64,000 nt of DNA. It comes from Streptomyces sp. NBC_00258 (lineage in GTDB: Bacteria > Actinomycetota > Actinomycetes > Streptomycetales > Streptomycetaceae). Each line of letters starts with the position of its first letter. Position 1 is the stretch's first letter. Positions 16,252 to 24,587 of the stretch are shown here, piece after piece. The notes under the pieces are model-generated. The model worked only from the letters and a program-made list of their open reading frames with translations, was not told the origin of the DNA and made no database searches. The position numbers were made by a program, and so were the translations under genes. The stretch is from the NCBI RefSeq assembly GCF_036182465.1, contig NZ_CP108081.1, positions 682,001 through 746,000 of the forward strand, given 5' to 3'.

Positions 16252-17772
16252 ATGCACAGCACAGCAGTCCCGGTCACCGGCGCGCCGGAGGCGGTGAGTC
16301 GTTTTCTGGCGAAACCGCGGACCATGCTCATCGGCGGCCAGTGGGTGGGTGCCCTCTCCGGCCGCTCGTTCGCGAGCGTCGACCCCTCCACCGGTGCCGT
16401 GCTCACCACTGTTCCGGACGGCGACGCCGCCGACATCGACCGGGCCGTGGGGGCGGCGCGCCGCGCCTTCGACGACCCCGGCTGGCGTCGGATGAGCCCC
16501 ATGGACCGGGGCGCGTTGCTGCACCGTGTCGCCGACGTCATCGAGGCGCACGCCGAGGAACTGGCCCTGCTGGAGTCGCGCGACAACGGCAAGCCGGTCT
16601 CGGTGGCACGTGCCGTGGACGTGGGCACCAGCGTGAAGCTGTTCCGCTACTTCGCGGGCTGGCCGAGCAAGCTGGAAGGCAGCACGATCCCCGTCTCGCC
16701 GCGCGGCGGACTGCGGGTGCTGAACTACACCACACGGCAGCCGGTGGGCGTGGCCGGTCTGATCGTGCCGTGGAACTTCCCGGTGTCGATGGCCTGTTGG
16801 AAGCTCGCGCCCGCGCTGGCGAGCGGCTGCACGGTCGTCCTCAAGCCGGCCGAGGAGACCCCGCTGTCCACGCTGCGGCTCGTCGAGCTGCTCCAGGAGG
16901 CGGGGATGCCGGACGGTGTCGTCAATGTCGTCACCGGGCGCGGTGCCGCGGCGGGCGCAGCCCTCGCCGCGCACGACGGAGTCGACAAGGTCGCCTTCAC
17001 CGGGTCCACCGAGACGGGCCGCGCAGTCGTCCGGGCCGCCGCAGGGAACCTGAAGAAGGTCTCCCTCGAACTCGGCGGCAAGTCCCCGAACATCGTGCTC
17101 CCCGACGCCGATCCGCAGGCCGTCGCCGAGGCCGCCGCCCAGGCCGTCTTCTTCAACCAGGGCCAGGTCTGCACGGCCGGTTCGCGGCTGTACGTGCACC
17201 GCAAGATCTTCGACGAGGTGCTGGACGCGGTGGCGGAGCGCGCCAGGACGCTCGTCGTCGGGCCCGGCAGCGACCCGGCCACAGAGATGGGGCCGCTGGT
17301 CTCCGCGAGGCACCACGAGAGGGTCACCGGGTTCATCGCCGCCGGCCGGGAGCAGGGTGCCCAGCTGGCCGCCGGTGGCGGGCGGCCCGACCTCGACACG
17401 ACGTACGACGACGGCTACTTCGTCGAACCGACCGTGTTCGTGGCGCCCGACGACGGCCTGAGCATCGTCCGGGAGGAGATCTTCGGTCCCGTGCTGACGG
17501 CGATGCCCTGGGACGACGTGGACGACCTGGTCGCACGGGCCAACGACTCGCCGTTCGGGCTCTCGGCCGGCATCTGGACCAACGACCTGGGCCACGCCCA
17601 CCGCATCGCCGACGAACTGCAGGCGGGCACGGTGTGGATCAACTGTTACAACCTCACGGATCCCGCGTCGCCCTTCGGCGGATTCAAGCAGTCCGGCTGG
17701 GGCCGGGAGATGGGCCGGACGGTGCTCGACCTCTACACCGAGGTCAAGAGCGTCTGGGTCAACCTCGGCTGA
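16252..17772 (+). CDS. aldehyde dehydrogenase, NAD(P)-dependent
   Basis: A 506-residue ALDH with Asn175 in PWNFP, FTGSTETG, catalytic-base Glu273 in SLELGGKSPN and nucleophile Cys307 in NQGQVCTAGSR. It begins 12 bases after the decarboxylase stop with a GAGGAG site, so the two are co-transcribed; it should oxidise the decarboxylase product. It shares motifs with the ALDH at 7610, but the two differ widely, so they may serve different aldehydes in one pathway. Confidence 0.94.
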   Translation: MHSTAVPVTGAPEAVSRFLAKPRTMLIGGQWVGALSGRSFASVDPSTGAVLTTVPDGDAADIDRAVGAARRAFDDPGWRRMSPMDRGALLHRVADVIEAHAEELALLESRDNGKPVSVARAVDVGTSVKLFRYFAGWPSKLEGSTIPVSPRGGLRVLNYTTRQPVGVAGLIVPWNFPVSMACWKLAPALASGCTVVLKPAEETPLSTLRLVELLQEAGMPDGVVNVVTGRGAAAGAALAAHDGVDKVAFTGSTETGRAVVRAAAGNLKKVSLELGGKSPNIVLPDADPQAVAEAAAQAVFFNQGQVCTAGSRLYVHRKIFDEVLDAVAERARTLVVGPGSDPATEMGPLVSARHHERVTGFIAAGREQGAQLAAGGGRPDLDTTYDDGYFVEPTVFVAPDDGLSIVREEIFGPVLTAMPWDDVDDLVARANDSPFGLSAGIWTNDLGHAHRIADELQAGTVWINCYNLTDPASPFGGFKQSGWGREMGRTVLDLYTEVKSVWVNLG

Positions 17773-17831
17773 CGTCCGGCCCCCTCACCGACGGAGCCCC
17801 TTGTCGCCGATCACCTCTGTGGGAGACACAT

Positions 17832-18626
17832 ATGGACCTGGAACTGGGCGGTAGGACCGCCATCGTCACCGGCGGCAGCCTGGGCCTCGGCCGGGCCACC
17901 GCCCGCGAACTCGCCGCCGAGGGCGTGACCGTCGTCATCACGGCCCGCCGACTGCCCCTGTTGGAACGCACGGCGAAGGAACTGGAGGCGGAGACCGGCG
18001 GCCGGGTCGTCCCGTACGCGGCGGACACCAACGACACCGAGTCCGTACGCGCAATGGTCCGGCGCGCGGCGGACGACCTGGGGCGGATCGACATCCTCGT
18101 CAACGGAGCGGCCGCCCCTTCCGGGCTGGTCCGCAACTCGGTCGAGGAGGCCGACCCCGAGCTGCTGCTGGCAGACATCAACACCAAGGTCGTCGGCTAC
18201 TTCCGCTGCGCGCAGGCCGTCACCCCGCACATGAAGGCGGGCGGCTACGGCCGCATCATCAACATCGGTGGGCTGACCGGCCGTTCCAGCCACGCGCTCT
18301 CCGGTATGCGCAACCTGGCGATCGTCCATATGACGAAGGCCCTCTCCGACCAGCTCGGCCCGTCCGGCATCACCGTCAACACCCTGCACCCCGGGGTGGT
18401 GGAGACCGAGCACATCCACGAGCTGTACGAGAAGGAAGCCGTCAAGCGCGGTGTCACGGCAGCCGAGGTCGAGGCAGACTTCGTCGCCCGTACACCGATC
18501 CGCCGGGTTCTGGCGCCGGTCGAGATCGCCCAGGCCGTGTGCTTCCTCGCCTCCCCCCGCGCCGCCGCGATCACCGGTGAGTCGCTGGGCATCGACGGCG
18601 GTCTCACGCGCGGCGTCTTCCTCTAG
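17832..18626 (+). CDS. SDR-family protein lacking the canonical Tyr-Lys pair
   Basis: A 264-residue Rossmann protein. The coenzyme motif TGGSLGLG is intact and NGAAAP matches the usual NNAG region. Where classical SDRs have YxxxK, the sequence is SGMRN (Ser157...Asn161), and the catalytic serine region reads NIGG. Related divergent SDRs with SGxRN exist, so this may be a real subfamily with a different reaction rather than a broken enzyme. It is third in the operon, 59 bases after the ALDH. Its TAG stop is shared with the first base of the repeat element at 18626. Confidence 0.85.
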   Translation: MDLELGGRTAIVTGGSLGLGRATARELAAEGVTVVITARRLPLLERTAKELEAETGGRVVPYAADTNDTESVRAMVRRAADDLGRIDILVNGAAAPSGLVRNSVEEADPELLLADINTKVVGYFRCAQAVTPHMKAGGYGRIINIGGLTGRSSHALSGMRNLAIVHMTKALSDQLGPSGITVNTLHPGVVETEHIHELYEKEAVKRGVTAAEVEADFVARTPIRRVLAPVEIAQAVCFLASPRAAAITGESLGIDGGLTRGVFL

Positions 18627-18788
18627 GGGGTGTTTCGAAAGTCCCGCACAGCACCCACGGCGCGCGGCACGCACTCTCGCTGCACCGGCCGAAAGCCCAA
18701 GTACGTCCAGTACGAGGGCCTCCGGCCGGCACACCGAGAGCACGCACCGGACACCGCGGGCACCGCACAGGACTTTCGAAACACCCCC
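18626..18788. repeat. 163-bp hairpin element (MITE-like), copy 1
   Basis: Its ends are inverted copies (five G, then TGTTTCGAAAGTCC). The interior also folds back on itself nearly full length around a short centre near 18702-18718. A second copy at 20420-20579 is the reverse complement of this one and differs by only three missing bases. It abuts the stop codon of the SDR gene. No coding potential. Confidence 0.85.
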
Positions 18789-18867
18789 TGGCTCCAGCCC
18801 ACGGTCGTCCCCCTCCCCCACCCGTCCGTACTCATCCGTACCGCAGTTCCGAAGGGAAACCCACGAC

Positions 18868-19890
18868 ATGCAAGGCACCATCCTGGTCGCCACCGCGGGC
18901 CAGGGCGTTCTGCGCTCCTCCGACGGCGGCGCCACCTGGTCCCGGCTCGGACTGGGGCAGGCCCTGGAGTTCGACGCCGTCGTCCGCTGCCTGGCCGTAC
19001 ACCCCCAACAGCCGGACGTCGTCTTCGCCGGTGCCGACGTCGGACTCGTACGCAGCGCCGACGCCGGCGTCACCTGGCACCGCGTCGACTCGCCCATGAA
19101 CGACCGGACCATCTGGTCGCTGGCGATCGACCCCACCCACCCGGACACGATGCTCGTCGGAACCGGCGCCCCTGCCCGGGCCGCCATGTTCCGCACCACG
19201 GACGGCGGGACGACCTGGGAGCAACTGCCCCCTGAGATCCCGGAGTTCTGCGCGGGTGTCAACCGTCCCAGGATTCTGACCTGCGTCGTCGACCGCTACG
19301 AACCCAAGAACATGTGGTTCGGCATCGAGGAGGGCGGCCTGTGGCGCAGCGGTGACCGGGGCGACACCTGGGACCGGATCGACGGCACACCCGCCTCCCT
19401 GCCCCAGGGCGTCACCAACTCCGACATCCACTGTGTGGTCGTCCTGGAGGGTCCGCCGAAGACGATCGTCGTCGCCGTCGTCAACGCGCTCTTCGTGAGC
19501 CAGGACGACGGTGAGACCTGGACCCGCACCGACTCCCGCAAGACGTTCGGCATCTACTACACCCGGCTGGTCAAGCAGCTTCCCGGCACCAACGACCTGC
19601 TGCTCGGCATCGGCGACGGCACCCCCGGCACCACCACCAGGATCCTGCGCTCCGAGGACCTGGGGCACAGCTGGCAGGACACCGTCCTGGACACGCCCGC
19701 CAACTCGACCGTCTGGGCCTTCGGAACCCACGCCGCCGACCCACAACTGGTCTTCGCGGGAACGAAGTACGGCCATCTCATGCGCTCCACCGACGCCGGT
19801 CGCAACTGGCGCAAGGAGTGGCGCGAGTTCAGCGAGATCACCGACGTGACCTGGACCCCCGCAACAGCACCCGCCACGGAAGGACACTGA
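18868..19890 (+). CDS. BNR/Asp-box repeat beta-propeller protein
   Basis: A 340-residue protein with several Asp-box motifs (SSDGGATWSR, SADAGVTWHR, TTDGGTTWEQ, SGDRGDTWDR, SQDDGETWTR, STDAGRNWRK) spaced as in sortilin/sialidase-type propellers. There is no signal peptide, so it is likely cytosolic. Catalytic sialidase residues are not evident; a lactonase-like or binding role is as likely. It overlaps no gene and precedes the VOC gene by two bases, implying an operon. The two hairpin elements bracket this pair. Confidence 0.85.
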   Translation: MQGTILVATAGQGVLRSSDGGATWSRLGLGQALEFDAVVRCLAVHPQQPDVVFAGADVGLVRSADAGVTWHRVDSPMNDRTIWSLAIDPTHPDTMLVGTGAPARAAMFRTTDGGTTWEQLPPEIPEFCAGVNRPRILTCVVDRYEPKNMWFGIEEGGLWRSGDRGDTWDRIDGTPASLPQGVTNSDIHCVVVLEGPPKTIVVAVVNALFVSQDDGETWTRTDSRKTFGIYYTRLVKQLPGTNDLLLGIGDGTPGTTTRILRSEDLGHSWQDTVLDTPANSTVWAFGTHAADPQLVFAGTKYGHLMRSTDAGRNWRKEWREFSEITDVTWTPATAPATEGH

Positions 19891-19892
19891 CC

Positions 19893-20420
19893 ATGGAGCC
19901 CGACGAGCGCGTGCTCGGCCCGCAGGACGAGCCCACGCCGATCCCCGCCGACCCGCAGGACATCGTGAAGCCGCGAGTGCGCCGGACCCATCTGTCGCTG
20001 TTCGTCCGTGACCCCGAGGCCTCGGCCAAGTGGTACGAGGACGTGCTCGGCATGGAGGTCACCGCACGCGGCCCGCAGTGGGTGTTCCTGTCCTTCGGCC
20101 GGAAGCACCACGACATCGCCCTGATCCACGCCGAGGAGGGATCCGTCCCGGGAGGCGTAGGCCTGCAGCACTACGGGCTGGAGGTGGACGGCGACCTCGA
20201 CGAGTGGCGGCGGCTGTACGGGATGCTCCTGGCCAAGGACGTGCCCGTGGTCAAGACCACTGATCACAAGATCGGATTCGGTCTCTACTTCACGGATCCT
20301 GACGGCAACCGCTTCGAGTTCTTCCACGAGACGGTCACGGACGACGAGGAGGGCAAGCGCATCCTCGGTCTGTACGGCGCCCCCAGCGAACCGATGGAGG
20401 TCGAACCGCTCCGCGGCTAG
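19893..20420 (+). CDS. VOC-superfamily protein (glyoxalase / extradiol dioxygenase-like)
   Basis: A 175-residue two-module vicinal oxygen chelate protein. Likely metal ligands are His33 (RTHLSLF), His93 (LQHYGLE) and Glu142 in DPDGNRFEFF, the pattern of ring-cleaving dioxygenases and glyoxalases. Beside an FAD hydroxylase and an alpha/beta hydrolase, ring cleavage of a catechol-like intermediate is the simplest reading, but fosfomycin-type and isomerase VOC proteins look similar. The stop codon is formed with the first base of the second hairpin element. Confidence 0.85.
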   Translation: MEPDERVLGPQDEPTPIPADPQDIVKPRVRRTHLSLFVRDPEASAKWYEDVLGMEVTARGPQWVFLSFGRKHHDIALIHAEEGSVPGGVGLQHYGLEVDGDLDEWRRLYGMLLAKDVPVVKTTDHKIGFGLYFTDPDGNRFEFFHETVTDDEEGKRILGLYGAPSEPMEVEPLRG

Positions 20421-20579
20421 GGGTGTTTCGAAAGTCCTGCGGTGCCCGCGGTGTCCGGTGCGTGCTCTCGGTGTGCCGGCCGGAGGCCCTCGTACTGGAC
20501 GTACTTGGGCTTTCGGCCGGTGCAGCGAGAGTGCGTGCCGCGCGCCGTGGGTGCTGTGCGGGACTTTCGAAACACCCCC
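20420..20579. repeat. 160-bp hairpin element (MITE-like), copy 2, inverted
   Basis: Reverse complement of the element at 18626-18788, identical apart from one G and a two-base gap at one end. Read on the plus strand, most mismatches between the two halves become G-U pairs, so the plus-strand transcript through this copy can fold almost end to end. Confidence 0.85.
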
Positions 20580-20694
20580 TGGGGCCCGTCGCCCCGATCC
20601 CGCCCCCGCCCCACCCCTTTCTTCCCGCGCAGCCCTGTCACGGAGCCTCGCCATGCCCGCGTCCCGTCTCCGTCCGCACCCCGAGGAAACGCCC

Positions 20695-21297
20695 ATGCCC
20701 CAGCCCAACTTCGCCGGCTACCACATCCGCAAGTGGTTCCTCCAGACCGAGGACACCCTTGCCAACGAGACCGGTGCTCTCGCGGACGGCGAGCCCGTCC
20801 GCAAGATCGTCATCGCCGCCGCGATCCACAACCCCTACGCCGGCCGGTTCAGCCAGGACCTCGGCGACATCGTCACCGATTCGCCGAAGCTGGGTGAGGA
20901 GTTCGGCCGACGGATCCAGGAGACGGCCGGCGGCCTCGTGATCCAGAGCTACGGCAAGGCCTGCCTCGTCGGCACGGCAGGCGAGTACGAACACGGCAAC
21001 GCCTTCCTCACCGCGGTCTTCGCGGCCCCGGTGAGAGCGGCGGTCGGCGGCGGGAAGGCATGGGTGCCCTCGACCGGCAAGCGCGGCGGTCCCGGTACCG
21101 TCCTCGACGTTCCGCTGGCCCACAAGGACGCTCTCTACGTCCGTTCGCACTACGACACCATCACGGTGAGCTTCTCCGACGCGCCGACTCCGGACGAGGT
21201 CGTCGTGGTGTTCGCGTTCGCCACGCGCGGGCGACTGCACGCCCGGCTTGGCGGCATCAGCGCCGACGAGGTCCAGGGCCAGGACGGGCTGCACTGA
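20695..21297 (+). CDS. amino acid synthesis family protein (DUF1185-like)
   Basis: A 200-residue protein resembling the AA_synth/DUF1185 family: VRKIVIAAAIHNPYAGRF near the start, then SYGKACLVGTAGEYEHGNAF, and GGGKAWVPSTGKRGGPG. The family name is historical and its reaction is not established, although members occur in catabolic clusters with hydrolases. The start is ATG 20695 with GAGGA ten bases before; an ATG at 20653 lacks a ribosome site. It overlaps nothing and is followed immediately by the hydrolase. Confidence 0.85.
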   Translation: MPQPNFAGYHIRKWFLQTEDTLANETGALADGEPVRKIVIAAAIHNPYAGRFSQDLGDIVTDSPKLGEEFGRRIQETAGGLVIQSYGKACLVGTAGEYEHGNAFLTAVFAAPVRAAVGGGKAWVPSTGKRGGPGTVLDVPLAHKDALYVRSHYDTITVSFSDAPTPDEVVVVFAFATRGRLHARLGGISADEVQGQDGLH

Positions 21298-21298
21298 G

Positions 21299-22171
21299 AT
21301 GGCCACCGACACCGCCCCGGACGGGCGGGACCACTTCATCACGCTCAACGGGCTGCGCACCCACTACGTCGAGTGGGGCGACGAGGGCCGGCCCCCGATC
21401 GTCATGCTGCACGGCCTGCGCAGCTATGCCCGGACGTTCGAGCCGCTGGCCGAAGGGCTCGCGGACCGCTACCGCGTCCTGGCCCCGGACGCACGGGGAC
21501 GGGGTGACAGCGACTGGGATCCGCGGGGCGCGTACTACACGGAGTCCTACGTCGCCGATCTGGAGCAGTTCGCCGACCGCCTCGGCCTGGACCGGTTCGT
21601 ACTGCTGGGCCATTCCATGGGCGGCACCACCACATACGTCTATACGGCGCGTCACCCCGAGCGGATCCGCGCGGCGGTCGTCGAGGACATCGGGCCCGGC
21701 TCGTCGCTGTCGGGCGAGGGAGCCGAGCGCATCAAGCGCGAGGTCGCCGACACTCCACATGACTTCCCCAGTCGGGAGGCGGCCCGCGCGTACTGGCGCG
21801 GCATCCGTCCGAACATCTCCGAAGACGCCCTCGACTCCAGGGTGCGGCACACCCTCGTGCCGGACGAAGGGGGCCGTTGGCGCTGGAAGTTCGACCTGGC
21901 GGGCATCGCGGCGGCCCGCCTCGACCCGGATCCGGCCCGCCAACTGGATCTGTGGCCGTACGTCGAGGCCCTTCGGTGCCCGACCCTGGTCGTCCGGGGC
22001 GGGGCATCGGACTTCCTGCCCGCCACCACCCTGGCCGCGATGGCGCGGAGCAACCCCCGGATCCACACGGTGAACATCCGCGGGGCAGGCCACTACGTGC
22101 ACGACGACGCCCCAGAACTCTTCCATGACCACCTGACCAGATTCCTCAGGAGTGCGGAGGTCGCCCCATGA
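21299..22171 (+). CDS. alpha/beta hydrolase
   Basis: A 290-residue alpha/beta-hydrolase-fold enzyme. It shows the oxyanion-type VMLHGLRSYA, the nucleophile elbow GHSMGG, a distal acid near RGGASDFLP, and the catalytic His in GAGHYVHDD. Length and motifs match MhpC-like carbon-carbon hydrolases as well as esterases and lactonases. It starts one base after the preceding stop and overlaps the FAD monooxygenase by four bases, so the proteins are made from one message. Hydrolysis of a ring-cleavage product is inferred from neighbours. Confidence 0.92.
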   Translation: MATDTAPDGRDHFITLNGLRTHYVEWGDEGRPPIVMLHGLRSYARTFEPLAEGLADRYRVLAPDARGRGDSDWDPRGAYYTESYVADLEQFADRLGLDRFVLLGHSMGGTTTYVYTARHPERIRAAVVEDIGPGSSLSGEGAERIKREVADTPHDFPSREAARAYWRGIRPNISEDALDSRVRHTLVPDEGGRWRWKFDLAGIAAARLDPDPARQLDLWPYVEALRCPTLVVRGGASDFLPATTLAAMARSNPRIHTVNIRGAGHYVHDDAPELFHDHLTRFLRSAEVAP

Positions 22172-23850
22172 CCGAACCCGTCGAACACCGCACCCAGGTG
22201 GCCGTTGTCGGCGCCGGTCCCGTCGGGGTGACTATCGCGAACTACCTCGGCCTCTACGGAGTGCGCACCCTGCTGATCGACCGCAGCGAGGAGATCATCG
22301 ACTATCCGCGCGCTGTCGGCATGGACGACGAGTGCCTGCGCAGCTTCCAGGGCATCGGCCTCGCCAAGGAGATGCTCGCCGACATGATCCAGAACGTTCC
22401 GCTGAAGATGTTCGCCGCGAACGGCCACTGTCTCGCCGACATCCGTCCGGACTCCCAGGAGTTCGGCTGGCCCCGGCGAAACATCTTCATGCAGCAACTC
22501 GCCGAGCGCACACTCCGCGCCGGCCTCCAACGCCATCCCCACGTACGGCCCCTGCTCGGGCACGAACTCCTGCGCGTGGAGCAGGACGGCACCGAGGCAC
22601 GACTGCACGTCACAGGACCCCAGGGCGAACGCGTCCTCGTCCATGCCGAGTACGTGGTCGCCGCCGACGGCGGCCGCAGCACCGTGCGCGAGCAACTCGG
22701 CATTCCGCTGAGCGGGGACACCCACCCCCGCAAGTGGGTGGTCATCGAGTGCGACAACGATCCGCTCGACGCCCCGTACACGGGACTGCACGGCGACCCG
22801 AGACGCCCGTACGTCTGTCTGGACCTTCCCTACAACTACCGCCGCTGGGAGTTCATGCTCTTCCCCGGCGAGGACGCCGAGGCCATGCTCCGGCCCGAGA
22901 AGGTGCACGAACTCCTCGCCGTGCACGTACCCGATCCCACGGCGCTCAACGTCACCCGCGCCCGCGTCTACACACATCACTCGCGGGTGGCCGACCGGTT
23001 CGTGGACGGCCGGATCTGCCTGGCGGGCGACGCCGCCCACCTCATGCCGCCCTGGGCGGGGCAGGGCATGAACACCGGCATACGGGACGCGACCAACGTC
23101 GCCTGGAAGGTGGCGGCCGTCGTCACCGGTCGCGCCCACCCGAGGATCCTCGCCACCTACGACACCGAGCGGCGCGAACACGCCCGGGCGATGGTGAAAC
23201 TGTCGGACACCATCGGCCGGTTCCTCTCCCCGACGAGCACCACGGTGGCCCGGGCACGCGACACCGTGGTGCGTGGACTCACCGTGGCACCGCCGGTCCG
23301 GGACTGGCTGGTGCACATGCGGTTCAAGCCCGTCCCCCGGTACACCGAGGGAATCATGCTGCACAGTCGACGACCGACGCGGAAGAACTCACCGGTGGGC
23401 AGGATGTTCGTCCAGCCGAGGGTGGAGACCACCGACGGGCGGGTGCTGCGGCTGGACGAGACACTCGGCGAGTGGTTCGCCCTCATCGGCTACGGCAACG
23501 ATCCGCTCGTCCATCTGGACGCCGACAGCCGTGCCTTCTGGGACCGCGTCGGCACGCGCTACATGACCGTCGTCGAATCCCGCTCCGGGAGGTCCCGTGG
23601 CGAACGGCGCACGTCGACGACCGACTCGGTAACGGTGGAGGACGTCGACGGCACCCTGCGGGACTGGTTCGCCGGGCAGCAGGGCAGCATCGCCGTCGTG
23701 CGCCCCGACCGGTATCTCGCGGCCCTGACCGATCCCCGCGACCTGGCGACGCTGACCGGCACCTTCGAACAGCTGCTCGCACCGCCGCAGTCCGCCGACT
23801 CCAAGGACGCCTGGCACTCGGTTCCCGTCACGGAAGGAGAGGCGTCTTGA
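22168..23850 (+). CDS. FAD-dependent aromatic hydroxylase (MhpA-like)
   Basis: A 560-residue class A flavoprotein monooxygenase. It has an N-terminal GAGPVG dinucleotide fold, DG motif AADGGRSTVRE, and the second FAD motif ICLAGDAAHLMPPWAGQGMNTGIRD. The C-terminal thioredoxin-like region ends near LRDWFAGQQGSIAVVRPDRY, as in MhpA and related phenylpropionate or resorcinol hydroxylases. Its role is NAD(P)H- and oxygen-dependent ring hydroxylation. ATG 22168 overlaps the hydrolase stop, and a TTG start for the next gene overlaps its own stop. The substrate is unknown; phenolic acids from the amine route are plausible. Confidence 0.93.
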   Translation: MTEPVEHRTQVAVVGAGPVGVTIANYLGLYGVRTLLIDRSEEIIDYPRAVGMDDECLRSFQGIGLAKEMLADMIQNVPLKMFAANGHCLADIRPDSQEFGWPRRNIFMQQLAERTLRAGLQRHPHVRPLLGHELLRVEQDGTEARLHVTGPQGERVLVHAEYVVAADGGRSTVREQLGIPLSGDTHPRKWVVIECDNDPLDAPYTGLHGDPRRPYVCLDLPYNYRRWEFMLFPGEDAEAMLRPEKVHELLAVHVPDPTALNVTRARVYTHHSRVADRFVDGRICLAGDAAHLMPPWAGQGMNTGIRDATNVAWKVAAVVTGRAHPRILATYDTERREHARAMVKLSDTIGRFLSPTSTTVARARDTVVRGLTVAPPVRDWLVHMRFKPVPRYTEGIMLHSRRPTRKNSPVGRMFVQPRVETTDGRVLRLDETLGEWFALIGYGNDPLVHLDADSRAFWDRVGTRYMTVVESRSGRSRGERRTSTTDSVTVEDVDGTLRDWFAGQQGSIAVVRPDRYLAALTDPRDLATLTGTFEQLLAPPQSADSKDAWHSVPVTEGEAS

Positions 23851-24185
23851 TCATCGAGCAGCGTGACTACCTCCTCAAACCGGGCGCGACGGCGCACTAC
23901 ATCCGGCTCTGGGAGGAGTACGGCCGCGAGCCCCAGGTACGGATCCTCGGCAACCTGCTCGGCTGCTGCGCAACCGAGGTCGGTGAACTCAACACACTGG
24001 TCTACTTCTGGGGTTTCGAGAGCCTGGAGGACCGCGCCGACAGGCGAGCCGAACTGGCGGACGACGACGAGTTCGCGTCCTTCCGGGGCCGCGTGCGTGA
24101 CCTGCTCGTGCGCCAGACCAACCGCCTCCTCGTCCCCGCCACGCCCCATGTCCGGACCACCCTGCTCGAAGGGGGCCGAGGATGA
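23847..24185 (+). CDS. NIPSNAP-family protein
   Basis: A 112-residue ferredoxin-like alpha/beta barrel protein: IIEQRDYLLKPGATAHYI at the start and LNTLVYFWGFESLEDRADRR later, both typical of NIPSNAP domains. It starts at TTG 23847 behind GGAAGGAGAGG, overlapping the hydroxylase stop by four bases, and its own stop overlaps the ATG at 24182. Bacterial members often accompany monooxygenases and may assist or stabilise substrates; the reaction is not known. Confidence 0.85.
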   Translation: MIIEQRDYLLKPGATAHYIRLWEEYGREPQVRILGNLLGCCATEVGELNTLVYFWGFESLEDRADRRAELADDDEFASFRGRVRDLLVRQTNRLLVPATPHVRTTLLEGGRG

Positions 24186-24271
24186 CCGCCGACAAGGTGC
24201 CCACGGAGTCCGCCCAGGAATACGTCGACGCCATGGCCCGCGACCGCGGGTATGCACCCACCACTCCATGA
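24182..24271 (+). pseudogene. 5' fragment of a catabolic gene, truncated
   Basis: ATG 24182 overlaps the NIPSNAP stop (GAGGATGA), as expected for the next gene of the operon. It encodes MTADKVPTESAQEYVDAMAR, then DRGYAPTTP and a stop. The start resembles carboxymuconolactone decarboxylase-like proteins (YVDAMARDRGY), which should exceed 150 residues. Homology appears to end near 24255, where unrelated DNA begins. This marks the right-hand breakpoint of the catabolic operon. Confidence 0.6.
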
Positions 24272-24408
24272 TCGAGTTCATGCGGTGCCCCGCCCCCTAT
24301 GGTCAGGTGCGGTCTGCTTCGGACTGGTCCGCGCTGAACGAGGGCAAGGAGCCCGCCAGTAAGCTGACGGACCCTCATACACAGTCGAGCTACTGGCGAT
24401 GGCCTCAT

Positions 24409-24531
24409 TTACGGGGGGATGGGTGTGCCGCCGCAGCAGGCGACGGTCTGGGTCTGGTCGGCGCCCGCGAAGGGTGCCACCGCGAGCACCGCAGCCAGCG
24501 CAACGAACAATCCGAGTACGGCTTTACGCAT
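24409..24531 (-). CDS. 40-residue secreted Cys-Cys peptide, copy 1
   Basis: Starts MRKAVLGLFVALAAVLAVAP and has a hydrophobic signal segment, a likely cleavage after AGA (residue 24) and a 16-residue mature peptide, DQTQTVACCGGTPIPP. A GAGGAGAAG ribosome site precedes the ATG. It is the last of three tandem paralogues. The adjacent cysteines could form a vicinal disulfide, bind metal or be modified. No family recognised. Confidence 0.75.
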   Translation of the reverse strand: MRKAVLGLFVALAAVLAVAPFAGADQTQTVACCGGTPIPP

Positions 24532-24587
24532 TTACTTCTCCTCGTTGAGGGGGAATGTTGTCCAGCGCTTCGGCTGGCGAGGGCCCT

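Noticed and set aside
13757..16252. 831-codon minus-strand frame
   Set aside because: Only the 3' part is the IclR gene; the rest is antisense to the ThDP enzyme, and a promoter palindrome lies in the middle.
16131..18626. 831-codon plus-strand frame through ALDH and SDR
   Set aside because: The first two thirds are an out-of-frame shadow of the ALDH; the real SDR starts at 17832.
18626..20579. The ~160-bp repeats as ordinary terminators
   Set aside because: Two near-identical 160-bp copies with fixed ends are far beyond simple terminator similarity; a terminator function is still possible as a secondary role.
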